Positions 44,157 through 53,515 of a stretch of 64,000 nucleotides of DNA are shown here, in pieces (the stretch's first letter is position 1; the number at the start of each line of letters is the position of its first letter). The stretch is from NCBI GenBank assembly GCA_963728855.1, contig CAVSLN010000012.1:124001-188000 (forward strand). The letters run 5' to 3'. The stretch comes from AC-43 sp963728855 (GTDB taxonomy: Bacteria > Actinomycetota > Actinomycetes > Mycobacteriales > Micromonosporaceae). The position numbers and the translations under genes were made by a program. The notes below the pieces were generated by a model. It made no database searches and was not told the DNA's origin. It saw only the letters and a program-made list of their open reading frames with translations.

Positions 44157-44369
44157 CTTAAACGCCACTGGTGTGTGCAAATGGACGGCCGACAAGGGTC
44201 CGGGGGAAAGGCTACTTCCTCCGGACCCGCTCCGACCGACCAGCCGGGTGGACGCTCCGTTCGGATTGTGGTAACCGCACGTAATCGGGATACCCGGTGA
44301 GGTTGGCGTTCTCGCTACGATGACGGGGCAACTGGTCCCGTCCACCGCTGGCCCACCCGGGGGAGAGCA

Positions 44370-45371
44370 ATGCTGTGCCCGTACTGTGGCGCTGAGTCGG
44401 CCGACACGAGCCTCCAGTGCCCGCGGTGCGGCACTCTGCTCAGGAGCGCTCCGTCGCCGGCCGAGCCCGTCGGCGGGTATCCGTCCTCGCCGGTGTCGCC
44501 GACCTTCGACGCGCCGGTGCCGCAGTACTCGACCGACTACGCCAACGGGCATGCGCCGACCGGCTTCGTGCCACCGGTCGCGTACACACCGCAGGAGACG
44601 TACCCGACCACACCGGCCCCGCCCGCGTACGAGCCGACGGTGTACCCCCCGCCGTACCCGCCGATGTCCGTACCTCCGATGGTGTCCGTGCCGCCGCCGC
44701 AACAGCAGCCGCCGCAGCAGCGCTCCGGGGTCAGCCCGATCTGGTGGCTCACCGGCGCGGTGCTGGTGCTCGCGCTCGCCGTACTGGCCACCCAGCTGCC
44801 CATCTTCCACAAGTCCAGCGCGCAGCCGGCCGCGTCGCCCACGCCGGCGAACGCCTTCCCGCCGGTCGCCCCCGGCACCCCGGTGACCTCCGGCGCTGTG
44901 CCCGGCCCACCGCCCGGCCCGAGCCAGGACCCGGCCGGCTACACCGAGGTCCAGGCGGTGAACGGCATCCTCAGCGTGACCGGGAGCAGCCGGTCCAGCC
45001 TCGGCTCGGCGCTGAACGACCTGGGCAACTGCACCAACATCGACGGCGCGATCGGCGTGCTGCAGCGGGTCGCCAGCGAGCGCAGCGACCAGGTGACCCG
45101 GGCCCAGCAGCTGGACGTGCACGCCCTGCCCAGCGGCGACGCGATCAAGAGCACGCTCGTCGAGGCGCTGTCCGACTCCCTACAGGCGGACAACGCGTAC
45201 GTGGCCTGGGGCCGCAACGAGCAGGTGTACGGCTGCGGCGCCGACCAGAACAAGGCGGCCGGCGACCAGGCATCGGCCGCGGCCACCTCGGCCAAGCAGC
45301 GCTTCGTCGCGGCCTGGAACCCCGTCGCGGTCCGGTACGGCCTGCCCACCCGCGTGGAGACCGACGTCTGA
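44370..45371 (+). CDS. zinc-ribbon, proline-rich single-span membrane protein
   Basis: 333 residues from ATG 44370, with GGGGGAGAG upstream. An N-terminal zinc ribbon (MLCPYCGAESADTSLQCPRCGTLL) is followed by a Pro/Tyr-rich cytoplasmic region (YEPTVYPPPYPPMSVPPMVS, PPPQQQPPQQ). One helix (WWLTGAVLVLALAVLATQLPIF) leads to an outer helical domain (AVNGILSVTGSSRSSLGSALNDLGNC...SAKQRFVAAWNPVAVRYGLPTR). The layout resembles actinobacterial envelope proteins of unknown role. It is a single gene closed by a very strong terminator. Confidence 0.82.
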   Translation: MLCPYCGAESADTSLQCPRCGTLLRSAPSPAEPVGGYPSSPVSPTFDAPVPQYSTDYANGHAPTGFVPPVAYTPQETYPTTPAPPAYEPTVYPPPYPPMSVPPMVSVPPPQQQPPQQRSGVSPIWWLTGAVLVLALAVLATQLPIFHKSSAQPAASPTPANAFPPVAPGTPVTSGAVPGPPPGPSQDPAGYTEVQAVNGILSVTGSSRSSLGSALNDLGNCTNIDGAIGVLQRVASERSDQVTRAQQLDVHALPSGDAIKSTLVEALSDSLQADNAYVAWGRNEQVYGCGADQNKAAGDQASAAATSAKQRFVAAWNPVAVRYGLPTRVETDV

Positions 45372-45421
45372 GGCGGCCGCACGGTGAGCCGGTCGTCGAG
45401 CCGGCCCCGTCGTAGACGGCG

Positions 45422-45455
45422 GGTGCCCCGCCCTCCGGCCGGAGGGCGGGGCACC
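45422..45455. terminator. strong bidirectional terminator
   Basis: A perfect 15-bp stem (GGTGCCCCGCCCTCC, 45422-45436, with 45441-45455) and a GGCC centre, between the convergent zinc-ribbon and sugar dehydrogenase genes. Confidence 0.9.
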
Positions 45456-45470
45456 GTCATCGATCGTCCG

Positions 45471-47561
45471 CTACGACCCGAGGGTGAGGTGGAAGATCTT
45501 GTTGCTGCTGTTGTGCGGCGTGCTGTCCTTGTCGCCGCCGTTGCTGGTGGCGAGCCAGAGGCCACCGTCGGGCGCGGGCTCGACGGTGCGCAGCCGGCCG
45601 TACGTCCCGTTGAAGAACTGCTGCACGTTGGTGAGGCTGCTGCCGCTGATCACCTCGCGGTACAGCCGGGTACCGCGCTGGCACGCGACGTACAGGACGT
45701 CGCGCACGATGGCGATGCCGCTGCACGAGCCGCTGCCGACCGGGTAGGTGTGCTTCGGCGCGATGAAGCCGGAGCAGCTGCCGGACGTACCCTCACACGA
45801 CGGCCAGCCGTAGTTGCCACCCTTCTGGATCAGGTTCGTCTCGTCCATGATGCTGTTGCCGAACTCCTGCTCCCACAGCCGGCCCTGCGAGTCGAAGGCC
45901 AGGCCCTGGACGTTGCGGTGCCCGTAGCTCCACACCGCGTTGCCGAACGGGTTGTCCGACGGGACGGAGCCGTCGGGGTTGATCCTCAGCACCTTGCCGT
46001 TGAGGCTGTTGCGGTTCTGGGCGTTGTCGCCGTTCTGGGCGTCGCCGGTACCGGCGAACAGGTACTTGCCGTCCGGGCTGAAGCGCAGCCGCCCGCCGTT
46101 GTGGAACTTGTTGCGGGCGATGCCGGTCAGGAGGACCTGCTCCGTGCTCGTGGTCAGCGAGTCGGCGGCCGGGTCGTACTTGATCCGCACGATCCGGTTG
46201 TCCGACGGGGAGGTGTGCATGATGTAGAGCCAGTGGTCGGAGGAGAAGCTGGCCGGGTTGATCTCCAGGCCGGTCAGGCCGCCCTCGCCGTCGGTGCTCG
46301 CCGCGTTGGGTACGGTGCCGATCGTCTTCTTCGCCCCGGTCCTCGGGTTGAAGTGCACGATCGCGTGCGCGTCGCGCTCGTTGAACAGGATCGTGCCGTC
46401 GGGCAGGGTCACCAGGCCCCAGACCACGTCGTCGTCCGTACCGACCTGCTTCACGTCGCAGATCGGCTGGTTGCACGGGCCGCCGCTGGTGGTCACGGGC
46501 AGGGGCGGGTCGCTCGGGCCGCTCTCGTTCTTGTTCCCGTCCGTCGCGGTGACCACGATCTTGTACTGGTGGTTCGGGGTCAGCCCGTTCAGCTGGGCGC
46601 TCGGGCTGTTGCCGCCGGAGGCGCCGAGCTGTACGCGCGGGGTGCTGGTCACGTCGTACACGGTGTATCCGGTCACGCCGACGCTGTCGGTCGACGCGGT
46701 CCAGGCGAGCCCGATGCTCGTGCTGCTGACCGAGGTGGTGTGCACGCTGGTCGGTACCGACGGCGCGGTGTGGTCGTCCGACGCCGGCGTGGTCACCTGC
46801 AGCGTGCCGCTCGGCTGCGAGTTGTTGCCCGCGGCGTCCCTGGCGTTGACGTAGAACCCGTACTGGGTGCTCGGGTTCAGGCCGTCACAGGTGGCCTGGA
46901 GCGTGGACGCGTTGGTCGAGGCGCACTGCTGGCCGTCGCGGAAGATGTCGTATCCGGTCACGCCGACGTTGTCGGTCGACGCGGTCCACTTGATCGTCGC
47001 GCTGTTGGGGGTGCTGCTGACCAGGCTCGGTGCACCGGGCGGCGTGGGCGCCGTCGTGTCGCCGCCGCTGCCGTACACGGCGAACTCCTGCAGCGAGTAC
47101 CCCTTGCTGGCGTCCGTACGGCACCGGTGCGTGCCGTTCATCCGGACGTACCGGCCGGTGCCGGTCAGGCCGGTCAGGTTCTCCACCCCGCCCTTGCCGG
47201 TCGTGGTGGAGTAGATCGACGTCCAGGTGGCGTGGTCCGGCGAGGTCTGCACCTGGTATGCGGTGGCGCAGGACGCGTCCCAGGTCAGCTGGACCCGGTG
47301 GATGCTGTACGTCGCGCCGAGGTCGATGTAGACCCATGACGGGTCGATGTTCGCGGTGCTGGCCCAGCGGGTGGACGTGCTGCCGTCATTCACGTTCTTC
47401 ACCGGACAGCAACCGCCCGACGTCGATGCCGTCGCCGGCTTCTTCAGTGACAGGAGCGAGTCGGCGGCCGGTGCCAGCGCCGCGTTCGCGATCGCTCCGC
47501 CGACCACCGCGAGTGCGACGACGCCCGCCGCCACGGCTATGAGTCTCGTTCTGGGTTTCAC
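45471..47561 (-). CDS. secreted PQQ-type sugar dehydrogenase with discoidin and two Fn3 domains
   Basis: 696 residues from GTG 47561, with GGAGGTAGG upstream. The signal peptide is LIAVAAGVVALAVVGGAIAN. The F5/8 type C domain covers about 40-165 (KPATASTSGGCCPVKNVNDGSTSTRWAS to YSLQEFAVYG). Two fibronectin III domains follow (PPGAPSLVSSTPNSATIKWTASTDNVGVTGYDIFRDG; SVHTTSVSSTSIGLAWTASTDSVGVTGYTVYD), nearly duplicates of each other. Then comes a glucose/sorbosone dehydrogenase beta-propeller (GTDDDVVWGLVTLPDGTILFNERDAHAIVHF, GRLRFSPDGKYLFAGTGDAQNGDNAQN, EFGNSIMDETNLIQKGGNYGWP). It probably binds polysaccharide and oxidises sugars outside the cell. Confidence 0.92.
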   Translation of the reverse strand: MKPRTRLIAVAAGVVALAVVGGAIANAALAPAADSLLSLKKPATASTSGGCCPVKNVNDGSTSTRWASTANIDPSWVYIDLGATYSIHRVQLTWDASCATAYQVQTSPDHATWTSIYSTTTGKGGVENLTGLTGTGRYVRMNGTHRCRTDASKGYSLQEFAVYGSGGDTTAPTPPGAPSLVSSTPNSATIKWTASTDNVGVTGYDIFRDGQQCASTNASTLQATCDGLNPSTQYGFYVNARDAAGNNSQPSGTLQVTTPASDDHTAPSVPTSVHTTSVSSTSIGLAWTASTDSVGVTGYTVYDVTSTPRVQLGASGGNSPSAQLNGLTPNHQYKIVVTATDGNKNESGPSDPPLPVTTSGGPCNQPICDVKQVGTDDDVVWGLVTLPDGTILFNERDAHAIVHFNPRTGAKKTIGTVPNAASTDGEGGLTGLEINPASFSSDHWLYIMHTSPSDNRIVRIKYDPAADSLTTSTEQVLLTGIARNKFHNGGRLRFSPDGKYLFAGTGDAQNGDNAQNRNSLNGKVLRINPDGSVPSDNPFGNAVWSYGHRNVQGLAFDSQGRLWEQEFGNSIMDETNLIQKGGNYGWPSCEGTSGSCSGFIAPKHTYPVGSGSCSGIAIVRDVLYVACQRGTRLYREVISGSSLTNVQQFFNGTYGRLRTVEPAPDGGLWLATSNGGDKDSTPHNSSNKIFHLTLGS

Positions 47562-47849
47562 ACCCTACCTCCACGTTTACAAACCTTCTCAACCATTCAT
47601 AGATGTACACGAATGATCCAGTAGACTCAATGCTCTAGGTCATCGAGGGAGCCCGTGGGGCGGAGCCCGCAGCCCGGAGAGAGCGCTCCCACTCGGTATC
47701 TACCGGTACCAAGTGGGCATTCGTCGAGGTGTCTCGGCATCTGGGCCCGAGACAATTCCGCCGCCGGTTCCCGCATGGCGAGAAGGATCGGCCGGTACTT
47801 CAGTCGCGCGGGAAGGTAGGTGGTCGGCCGGGCCGCCAGATCGTAGTTC

Positions 47850-48116
47850 GTGGATGTACTCGCGGTGATCGCCAGGCGGTTTCCCCATGGCGCTGACGGG
47901 TATCCGGTTGGTGTGGCGCGTTCGCGGGAGCAGGAGCGGCTGGCCCGGGTGAACGACGAGATCCGGGCGCTGGTCGCGCGGTACCCGCAGCGCAGCGCGT
48001 CCGAGCTGGTCCGCGGTGCCGAGGCGGTGCTGACCCGGGCCGGGCTGCCCGAGCCGAGCCGCGAGGGCCTGATCCAGTGGATCGACCAGGCCATCGCCGA
48101 GGCCCGGGCGCGGTAG
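47850..48116 (+). CDS. small helical hypothetical protein
   Basis: 88 residues if the GTG at 47850 is used, or 67 from GTG 47913 (MARSREQERLARVNDEIRALVARYPQRSASELVRGAEAVLTRAGLPEPSREGLIQWIDQAIAEARAR). The shorter form covers everything that looks like protein. Neither start has a convincing ribosome binding site. It resembles small ANTAR- or three-helix-bundle proteins but I cannot name the family. It lies 30 bp before arfB in the same direction. Confidence 0.6.
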   Translation: MDVLAVIARRFPHGADGYPVGVARSREQERLARVNDEIRALVARYPQRSASELVRGAEAVLTRAGLPEPSREGLIQWIDQAIAEARAR

Positions 48117-48145
48117 GCGCGACGGCACCGGGCATCCTGTACGCC

Positions 48146-48571
48146 ATGGACGGGTACCTGTCGGTCACCGGCTCGGTGGCGATCCCGCGTACCGAGCTGG
48201 CCTGGCGGTTCTCCCGGTCCAGCGGCCCGGGCGGGCAGTCGGTGAACACCGCGGACTCCCGGGTGGAACTGCGCTTCGACCTCGCCGGTACGGCCGCCCT
48301 GCCGCCCGTGCTCAAGGAGCGGGCGCTGGAGCGGCTCGGCGCCCGGCTGGTTGACGGGGCGCTCGTGGTGACCGCCGCCGAGCACCGGTCGCAGCTGCAG
48401 AACCGGCGCGCCGCCGAGGCCCGGTTGGTGGCCCTGCTGGCCGACGCCATCGCGCCACCGGCCCGCTCCCGGCGGGCGACCCGGCCGTCGCGCAACGCAA
48501 TGCAGGCGCGGATAGACGCGAAGAAGCGGCGCGGGGACATCAAGCGGCTGCGCAGCCGCCCGGAGGAGTGA
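48146..48571 (+). CDS. arfB: ArfB/YaeJ peptidyl-tRNA hydrolase for stalled ribosomes
   Basis: 141 residues from ATG 48146. The release-factor catalytic loop is FSRSSGPGGQSVNTADSRVELRF with the GGQ motif. The basic C-terminal tail (RSRRATRPSRNAMQARIDAKKRRGDIKRLRSRPEE) enters the empty mRNA channel in ArfB. The protein frees ribosomes stalled on mRNA without a stop codon. The length and tail are typical of the family. Confidence 0.95.
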   Translation: MDGYLSVTGSVAIPRTELAWRFSRSSGPGGQSVNTADSRVELRFDLAGTAALPPVLKERALERLGARLVDGALVVTAAEHRSQLQNRRAAEARLVALLADAIAPPARSRRATRPSRNAMQARIDAKKRRGDIKRLRSRPEE

Positions 48572-48943
48572 GCTGTCCCGAGAAGTGAGGCACGCGGAAC
48601 CGGCCGGCTACCTGCCGACACCAGCAGGTTGCGTGGAATGCCTCAGTGTGGACCCGACTTCTGTGGCATGCGGTCGCTCCCCCGTCCGCTCATCAAGAAA
48701 TGCGGTCATATGACAGACGTTGCGGTGGCCGGCGTAAATATAGGTTCTACTCAATGTGATGGGTCGAGGATCCCCCGGGGGACTGATGTGTGTCAGTCGG
48801 CATTGAGCATCTTCAACGGCACTGGCGCCTCCGACGACTCGCTGTGAGGATACGGCCACAGTTGCCCGGGTCACCGACGTGGCCCGGCCGGGCCAACCCG
48901 CGCCCCCGGGACCACCGGCAGGCGCGGGCCGGGCGGTCGTCGT
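48572..48943. other. intergenic region with a nested inverted-repeat structure
   Basis: CTCAATG (48750-48756) pairs with CATTGAG (48801-48807). Inside lie the palindrome TCCCCCGGGGGA (48771-48782) and the hairpin GACTGA-N6-TCAGTC (48781-48798). AT-rich TAAATATAGG precedes it, a possible promoter element. It may be a leader for the following secreted-protein gene. I see no coding region here. Confidence 0.45.
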
Positions 48944-50327
48944 TTGAACCCTGCTGGGGGCCGGTTGAGTGAGTTGGATCCGGTGCCATGGGCCGATGTG
49001 CGTGCCACGCATCCCGCCATACCCCTGACGGTTGCCGGCCCGTGCGCCCCGGAACTCGGCCGCCAGCCCCAAAGGCAGGAGAAAAGAATTGCTGAGTACC
49101 TTTTTGCGAGCTACGCGTCCACTCCGCCGCAGGCAGCTGGCGCTGTCCCGTCGGCGGAAACCGCTTGGCTCTCGCCGTTCATTACCGACATCTGGCGGTA
49201 CTTCAAGCTGGGGTACGGCTCGTGCGCGGTGTCCCGGACGCTGCCCGCTCCGATCGGGCCGGGCTGCGAGTGGTTCGGCGCCCCCAAACCCTTGATCGCG
49301 TTCCTGCACAGGGATACGGCCCCGAATACAAACGACTACGCTCTCCGGTTCGACGAGCTCTCGGGCTTCCGAAACACGATCGACATTGGCAGCCAGGACT
49401 GGTCCGCGGGTAACGGCTTGCTGCGCGACCAGATTGTGCACCTTGCCTGCTTCCAGGTCGAGGTCGGCAGCCAGGGCGTGCTTGGATCCCCGGCGTACAC
49501 GGTCTGGGGCAACAGCAAGTGGGCTGAGTTCTGCAAGTACGACTTCTATGCCAGGACCGGCCGGACGGCCGATGCCCAGCGCGTATTCAACGAGTCCTTC
49601 AAAAACCGGGACAATCTGCCGCCCGGGGCAGCCAACGTGGCGTGGTTCCGCGACTGGCTCTTCCCGCTGTGGCGGGACAACGGCAGCAATCCGGATGTGA
49701 TGGAACGGTTCTTCGGCCTGCTCTCGACGTACTTTCCGAAACGGCCGAAAAACGGTGGCCGCAACATGATCTACTCCCGGGGCATGACCACCGGCGAATA
49801 CGTCCACTTCATGAGTGGCGCGGCCGGCCTCGACCTGAGCGCACGGGCGGCGTCCGCCTTCAACACCGGCTTCAACCGCGCCGAGTTCGAGAAGGCCAAG
49901 GCCGACTTCCCGAACATCACCTACAAGCCGGCGATCGCCACCCCGACCGGAATGATCACCGGAATCGGCGGCAAGTGCGTTGACATCAGCGGCGCTCACA
50001 CCGCCAACGGCACGGCGATACAGCTCTACACCTGCAACGGCACCGACGCGCAACGGTGGACGGTCGGCACCCGACGGACCCCTGAAGGCCCTGGGCAAGT
50101 GTGCCGATGTAACCGCCGGCGCCACGACCAATGGGGCGAAGGTCCAGCTCTACGACTGCAACGGTTCCGCCGCCCAGGTCTGGCGGCTCCAGGCCAACGG
50201 CACGCTGCGTAACCCGCAATCGAACAAGTGCCTGGACGCCACCGGCAACAGCTCCGCAGACGGCACCCGCCTGCAGATCTGGGACTGCCACGGCGCCGCC
50301 AACCAGCTCTGGCGACTGCCCGCCTAA
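48944..50327 (+). pseudogene. secreted metallopeptidase-like protein with ricin-type lectin domain, decayed
   Basis: The main frame encodes a catalytic-type domain (FITDIWRYFKLGYGSCAVSRTLP, LRFDELSGFRNTIDIGSQDW, SKWAEFCKYDFYARTGR, WFRDWLFPLWRDNGSNPDVMERFFGLLSTYFP, GEYVHFMSGAAGLDLSARA). The place where relatives carry HExxH reads IVHLACFQVE, so metal binding appears lost. A ricin B trefoil follows (GMITGIGGKCVDISGAHTANGTAIQLYTCNGTDAQRW). An extra C at 50070-50072 shifts its second half (ALGKCADVTAGATTNGAKVQLYDCNG to NQLWRLPA at 50327). No signal peptide or start is evident at the 5' end. Confidence 0.7.
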
Positions 50328-50543
50328 CTGGATGGCGCCGCTGCGCGGCCGTACCGGACCAAACCGTCGCCGCACAGGTTCCGCCGGCTCGGCCAGCTCA
50401 CCACCATCACCGACCATCAAACAAGATCAGATGCCGCTTAGGGGAACGGGCCGCGACGGTGAGCCGTCGCGGCCCGTCGCGGACACCACGGCCGCGCCAG
50501 GCGGTCCGCAGGTTGTCGGTGGGCGCCGCTAGGCTCCGGGGCC

Positions 50544-51857
50544 ATGCCGGACGTCGCCGCCGCACCGCCCTTCCCGCGCTGGACCGTCGAGCAGGTGCTC
50601 GCGCTCGCCCCGGACGCCTCCGCACAGAAGGGCGCGCGCAGCGTGGCGACGCCCCGGCCGTGGAGCGCGACGGGCTTCAGCGACGGGGACCCGCCGACGT
50701 TGTGGGGCCTGTGCAAGGGCAGCGGCGCCAACCCGTACCAGGCGTGCGTCGACCTCGCCGAGCCGGCGTACAAGTGCAGCTGCCCGAGCCGGAAGTTCCC
50801 GTGCAAGCACACGCTGGGCCTGCTGCTGCTCTGGGCCGGCGGCGGGGTCGGCCCGGACGAGCCGCCGGTGTGGGTCAAGGAGTGGCACGACGGCCGGGCC
50901 AAGCGGACGACCGCCCGGGCCGCCGCGCCGGCCCGTACGGGACCGTCGCCGAAGGCGCAGGCGCAGCGGGCCGGCCGGATCGCCACCGGGCTCGACGAGC
51001 TCGACCGGTGGCTGGCCGACCAGGTCCGGTCCGGGCTGGCCCGGCTGTCCGGGGTGGGCTACCGGCACTGGGACACGATGGCGGCGCGCCTCGTCGACGC
51101 CCAGGCTCCCGGTGCGGCGGGGATGGTGAAGCGGCTGGCCGGCGCCACGGGGGACGCGACCGGGGAGCGGCTGCTGTCGGAGCTGTCGCTGCTGCGGCTG
51201 CTGGCCTCGGCGTACGGGCGGTTGGAGGCGCTGCCCGAGCCGCTGGCGGCGACCGTACGCGGCCATGTCGGGGTGCCGGTGCCGGCCGACGAGGTGCTCG
51301 CCGGGCCGCGGGTCCGTGACCGGTGGTCGGTGGTCGGGGTCCGTGACGAGGTCGACGAGCGCCTGACGGTACGCCGGGCGTGGCTGCGCGGTCGCGACAC
51401 CGGCCGGCCCGCGCTGGTGCTCTCGTTCGCCGCGCCGGGCCAGGCGCTCTCGGCCGACCTCGTGGTCGGCATGGCACTCGATGCCGAGCTGTGCTTCTTC
51501 CCCGGTACGTTGCCGCTGCGCGCGCTGGTGGCGCAGCGGCACGGTGCCGGTTCGCCCGAGCCGCCGGCCGGCGACGCCATCGCGGCCGCGCTCCGGGGGT
51601 ACGCCGAGGCGCTCGCCGCCGACCCGTGGCTGGTGCGCTGGCCGATGCTGCTGGCCGAGGTCGTGGCCGTGGACTCGGGCGGGTGGCACGTGGTCGACCC
51701 CGCCGGGGTGGGCCTGCCGCTCGACCCGGGCGCCGGGGAGCCCTGGCGGCTGGTGGCCGCGTCCGGCGGGCGGCCGGTGACGCTGGCCGGCGAGTGGACG
51801 CCCGACGGGCTGCGACCGTTGACCGCGTGGGCGGGGGAAAGGCTGGTCCGGCTGTGA
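50544..51857 (+). CDS. SWIM zinc-finger protein of a MoxR/VWA operon
   Basis: 437 residues from ATG 50544. The SWIM finger is YKCSCPSRKFPCKHTLGLLLLW with C78, C80, C87 and H89 (CxCx6CxH). N-terminal WTVEQVLALAPDASAQKGARSVA is typical of YehQ-like proteins. The C-terminal 300 residues are helical and of unknown role. The stop overlaps the next start (GTGA). As first gene of the five-gene operon it probably provides nucleic-acid or substrate recognition for the AAA/VWA machine, like E. coli yehQ. Confidence 0.9.
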   Translation: MPDVAAAPPFPRWTVEQVLALAPDASAQKGARSVATPRPWSATGFSDGDPPTLWGLCKGSGANPYQACVDLAEPAYKCSCPSRKFPCKHTLGLLLLWAGGGVGPDEPPVWVKEWHDGRAKRTTARAAAPARTGPSPKAQAQRAGRIATGLDELDRWLADQVRSGLARLSGVGYRHWDTMAARLVDAQAPGAAGMVKRLAGATGDATGERLLSELSLLRLLASAYGRLEALPEPLAATVRGHVGVPVPADEVLAGPRVRDRWSVVGVRDEVDERLTVRRAWLRGRDTGRPALVLSFAAPGQALSADLVVGMALDAELCFFPGTLPLRALVAQRHGAGSPEPPAGDAIAAALRGYAEALAADPWLVRWPMLLAEVVAVDSGGWHVVDPAGVGLPLDPGAGEPWRLVAASGGRPVTLAGEWTPDGLRPLTAWAGERLVRL

Positions 51858-53515
51858 CGACCGTTGCTTCGTGGACCGAGCTGCTCGCCTCGGCACTGGT
51901 CGGCACCGAGCGCCGCCCTGTCCAGAGTGGACAGTCCACAGTGGACGATCCGGCGCTTGCCCTGCTCGACGCGGCCGCCGTCCGTACGGTCTACCGGCGC
52001 GCCGGCGTACCCCCGGCGACCGGCCTCGCCGTGCCGGCCCCGGCGCCCGACGACCCGAACCCGGTCGCCGGTCCGGCCGCGTGCTCCCGGCTGGCCCGCC
52101 TGCTGGAGACCGGGCAGTCCGGGGCCGACGGGCTCGATGCACAGGTGCGTGGCGAGCTGCTGGCGGAGTGGCTCGCCGAGGCGGCCCGGGCCGGCCGGCG
52201 GGTAGCGGGCGAGGCGCTGCCCGCATTGCTGGACGCCGGCCGGCGCAGCCGCGAGCTGCGCCCGTCGATCGTCGCGGCGGGCGGTGCCCGGGCCGGTTGG
52301 CTCGCCGCCCAGCGCCCCGAGTGGGCCTACCTGACCAGCGAGCGCGACGACTCGATCGCCACGGACCGGTCGGCCTGGGAGCTGGGTACGCCCGGCCAGC
52401 GGGTCGGCTACCTCGCCGCGGCCCGGCTCACCGACCCGAACGCGGCCCGCGAGCTGCTCGTCGCCGGTTGGGCGAGCGAGCCGCCGGACGAGCGGGCGGC
52501 CCTGCTCGGCACGCTGCGCACCGGGCTGTCCGCGGCCGACGAGGAGTTTCTCGAACGGGCGCTGGACGACCGGCGCAAGGAGGTCCGTGGCAGCGCCGCC
52601 CAGCTGCTCGGCCAGCTGCCGGGCTCGGCCTACGGTCAGCGGATGGCGGCCCGGGCCCGGGCGTGCGTACGGGTCGAGGCCGGTGCGCTGGTCGTCGAGC
52701 CGCCCGCCGGGTGCGACACCGGGATGCGGCGCGACGGCATCGCGCCCAAGCCTCCACAAGGTGTCGGTGAGCGGGCGTGGTGGCTGGAGCAGGTGGTCGC
52801 CCGTACCCCCTTGGCGACGTGGACCGACGCGGACCCGGCGGACTTCCTCGGCCTCCCGGCCCCCGACGACTGGGGGCCGGTCCTGCTGCGCGGACTTACC
52901 GCGGCGGCGGTCGCCGCCGGTGCTGCGACCTGGGCGGCGCTGCTGTTCGACCGGCAGGTCACGCTGCACCGACCCGACCGGCGGGCCGCCGATCCGGAGC
53001 TGCTGGAGGCCCTGCTCGCCCTGGTCCCGCCGGAGCAGCTCGCGGTCCGGGCGGTCACGCTGCTGCGCCACGACCCGTCCGGCGGCCAGGGGCTGGACGG
53101 CCTGCTGATGCGCTGCCCCCGGCCGTGGCCACCGTCCCTTGTGGACGGTCTGCTGGCCGCGTTGGGCGGGCCGGTCGAGTCGCTCGGCACCACCTGGCGG
53201 ATCAGCAACCTGTGCCGGCTGGCCGCCGCCCGGTTGCCCACCGGCTCTGCCGACCGGTTTGCCGCGCTCGCCGTCTCGACCCGGGAGCAGCTGACCGAGC
53301 TGACCGAGCGGGTCGCGCGGGCGGCCGGGCCCGCCGGTCCCGGCACCGCCCCGCCCGTGACGGCGGCGACCGGCACCGGGCCGGCCACCGGTGGCAGGGC
53401 CGTCGACGCGACCGAGCGGCGCCGGCTGTCGGCCGTCCAGGAGCTCGCCCGCGACCTTGAGCTGATCACCGACGTACTCCGATTCCGCCACGAAATGATC
53501 GAGGAGCTTCAATGA
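51854..53515 (+). CDS. DUF5691-like helical-repeat protein of the MoxR/VWA operon
   Basis: 553 residues from GTG 51854, overlapping the SWIM stop; its own stop overlaps the MoxR ATG. The start WTELLASALVGTERRPV is characteristic. The body is HEAT-like helical repeats (LDAQVRGELLAEWLAEAARAGRRVAGEALPALLDAG, ELGTPGQRVGYLAAARLTDP, LDDRRKEVRGSAAQLLGQLPGSAYGQRMAARA). It has no catalytic motif and probably acts as a scaffold. Two adjacent copies of GTCCA-N3-TGGAC lie in its 5' end. Confidence 0.82.
   Translation: MTTVASWTELLASALVGTERRPVQSGQSTVDDPALALLDAAAVRTVYRRAGVPPATGLAVPAPAPDDPNPVAGPAACSRLARLLETGQSGADGLDAQVRGELLAEWLAEAARAGRRVAGEALPALLDAGRRSRELRPSIVAAGGARAGWLAAQRPEWAYLTSERDDSIATDRSAWELGTPGQRVGYLAAARLTDPNAARELLVAGWASEPPDERAALLGTLRTGLSAADEEFLERALDDRRKEVRGSAAQLLGQLPGSAYGQRMAARARACVRVEAGALVVEPPAGCDTGMRRDGIAPKPPQGVGERAWWLEQVVARTPLATWTDADPADFLGLPAPDDWGPVLLRGLTAAAVAAGAATWAALLFDRQVTLHRPDRRAADPELLEALLALVPPEQLAVRAVTLLRHDPSGGQGLDGLLMRCPRPWPPSLVDGLLAALGGPVESLGTTWRISNLCRLAAARLPTGSADRFAALAVSTREQLTELTERVARAAGPAGPGTAPPVTAATGTGPATGGRAVDATERRRLSAVQELARDLELITDVLRFRHEMIEELQ
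51920..51946. repeat. tandem pair of palindrome GTCCA-N3-TGGAC
   Basis: GTCCAGAGTGGAC (51920-51932) and GTCCACAGTGGAC (51934-51946), one base apart, inside the DUF5691-like gene. They encode the weakly structured PVQSGQSTVDDP loop. Confidence 0.85.
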
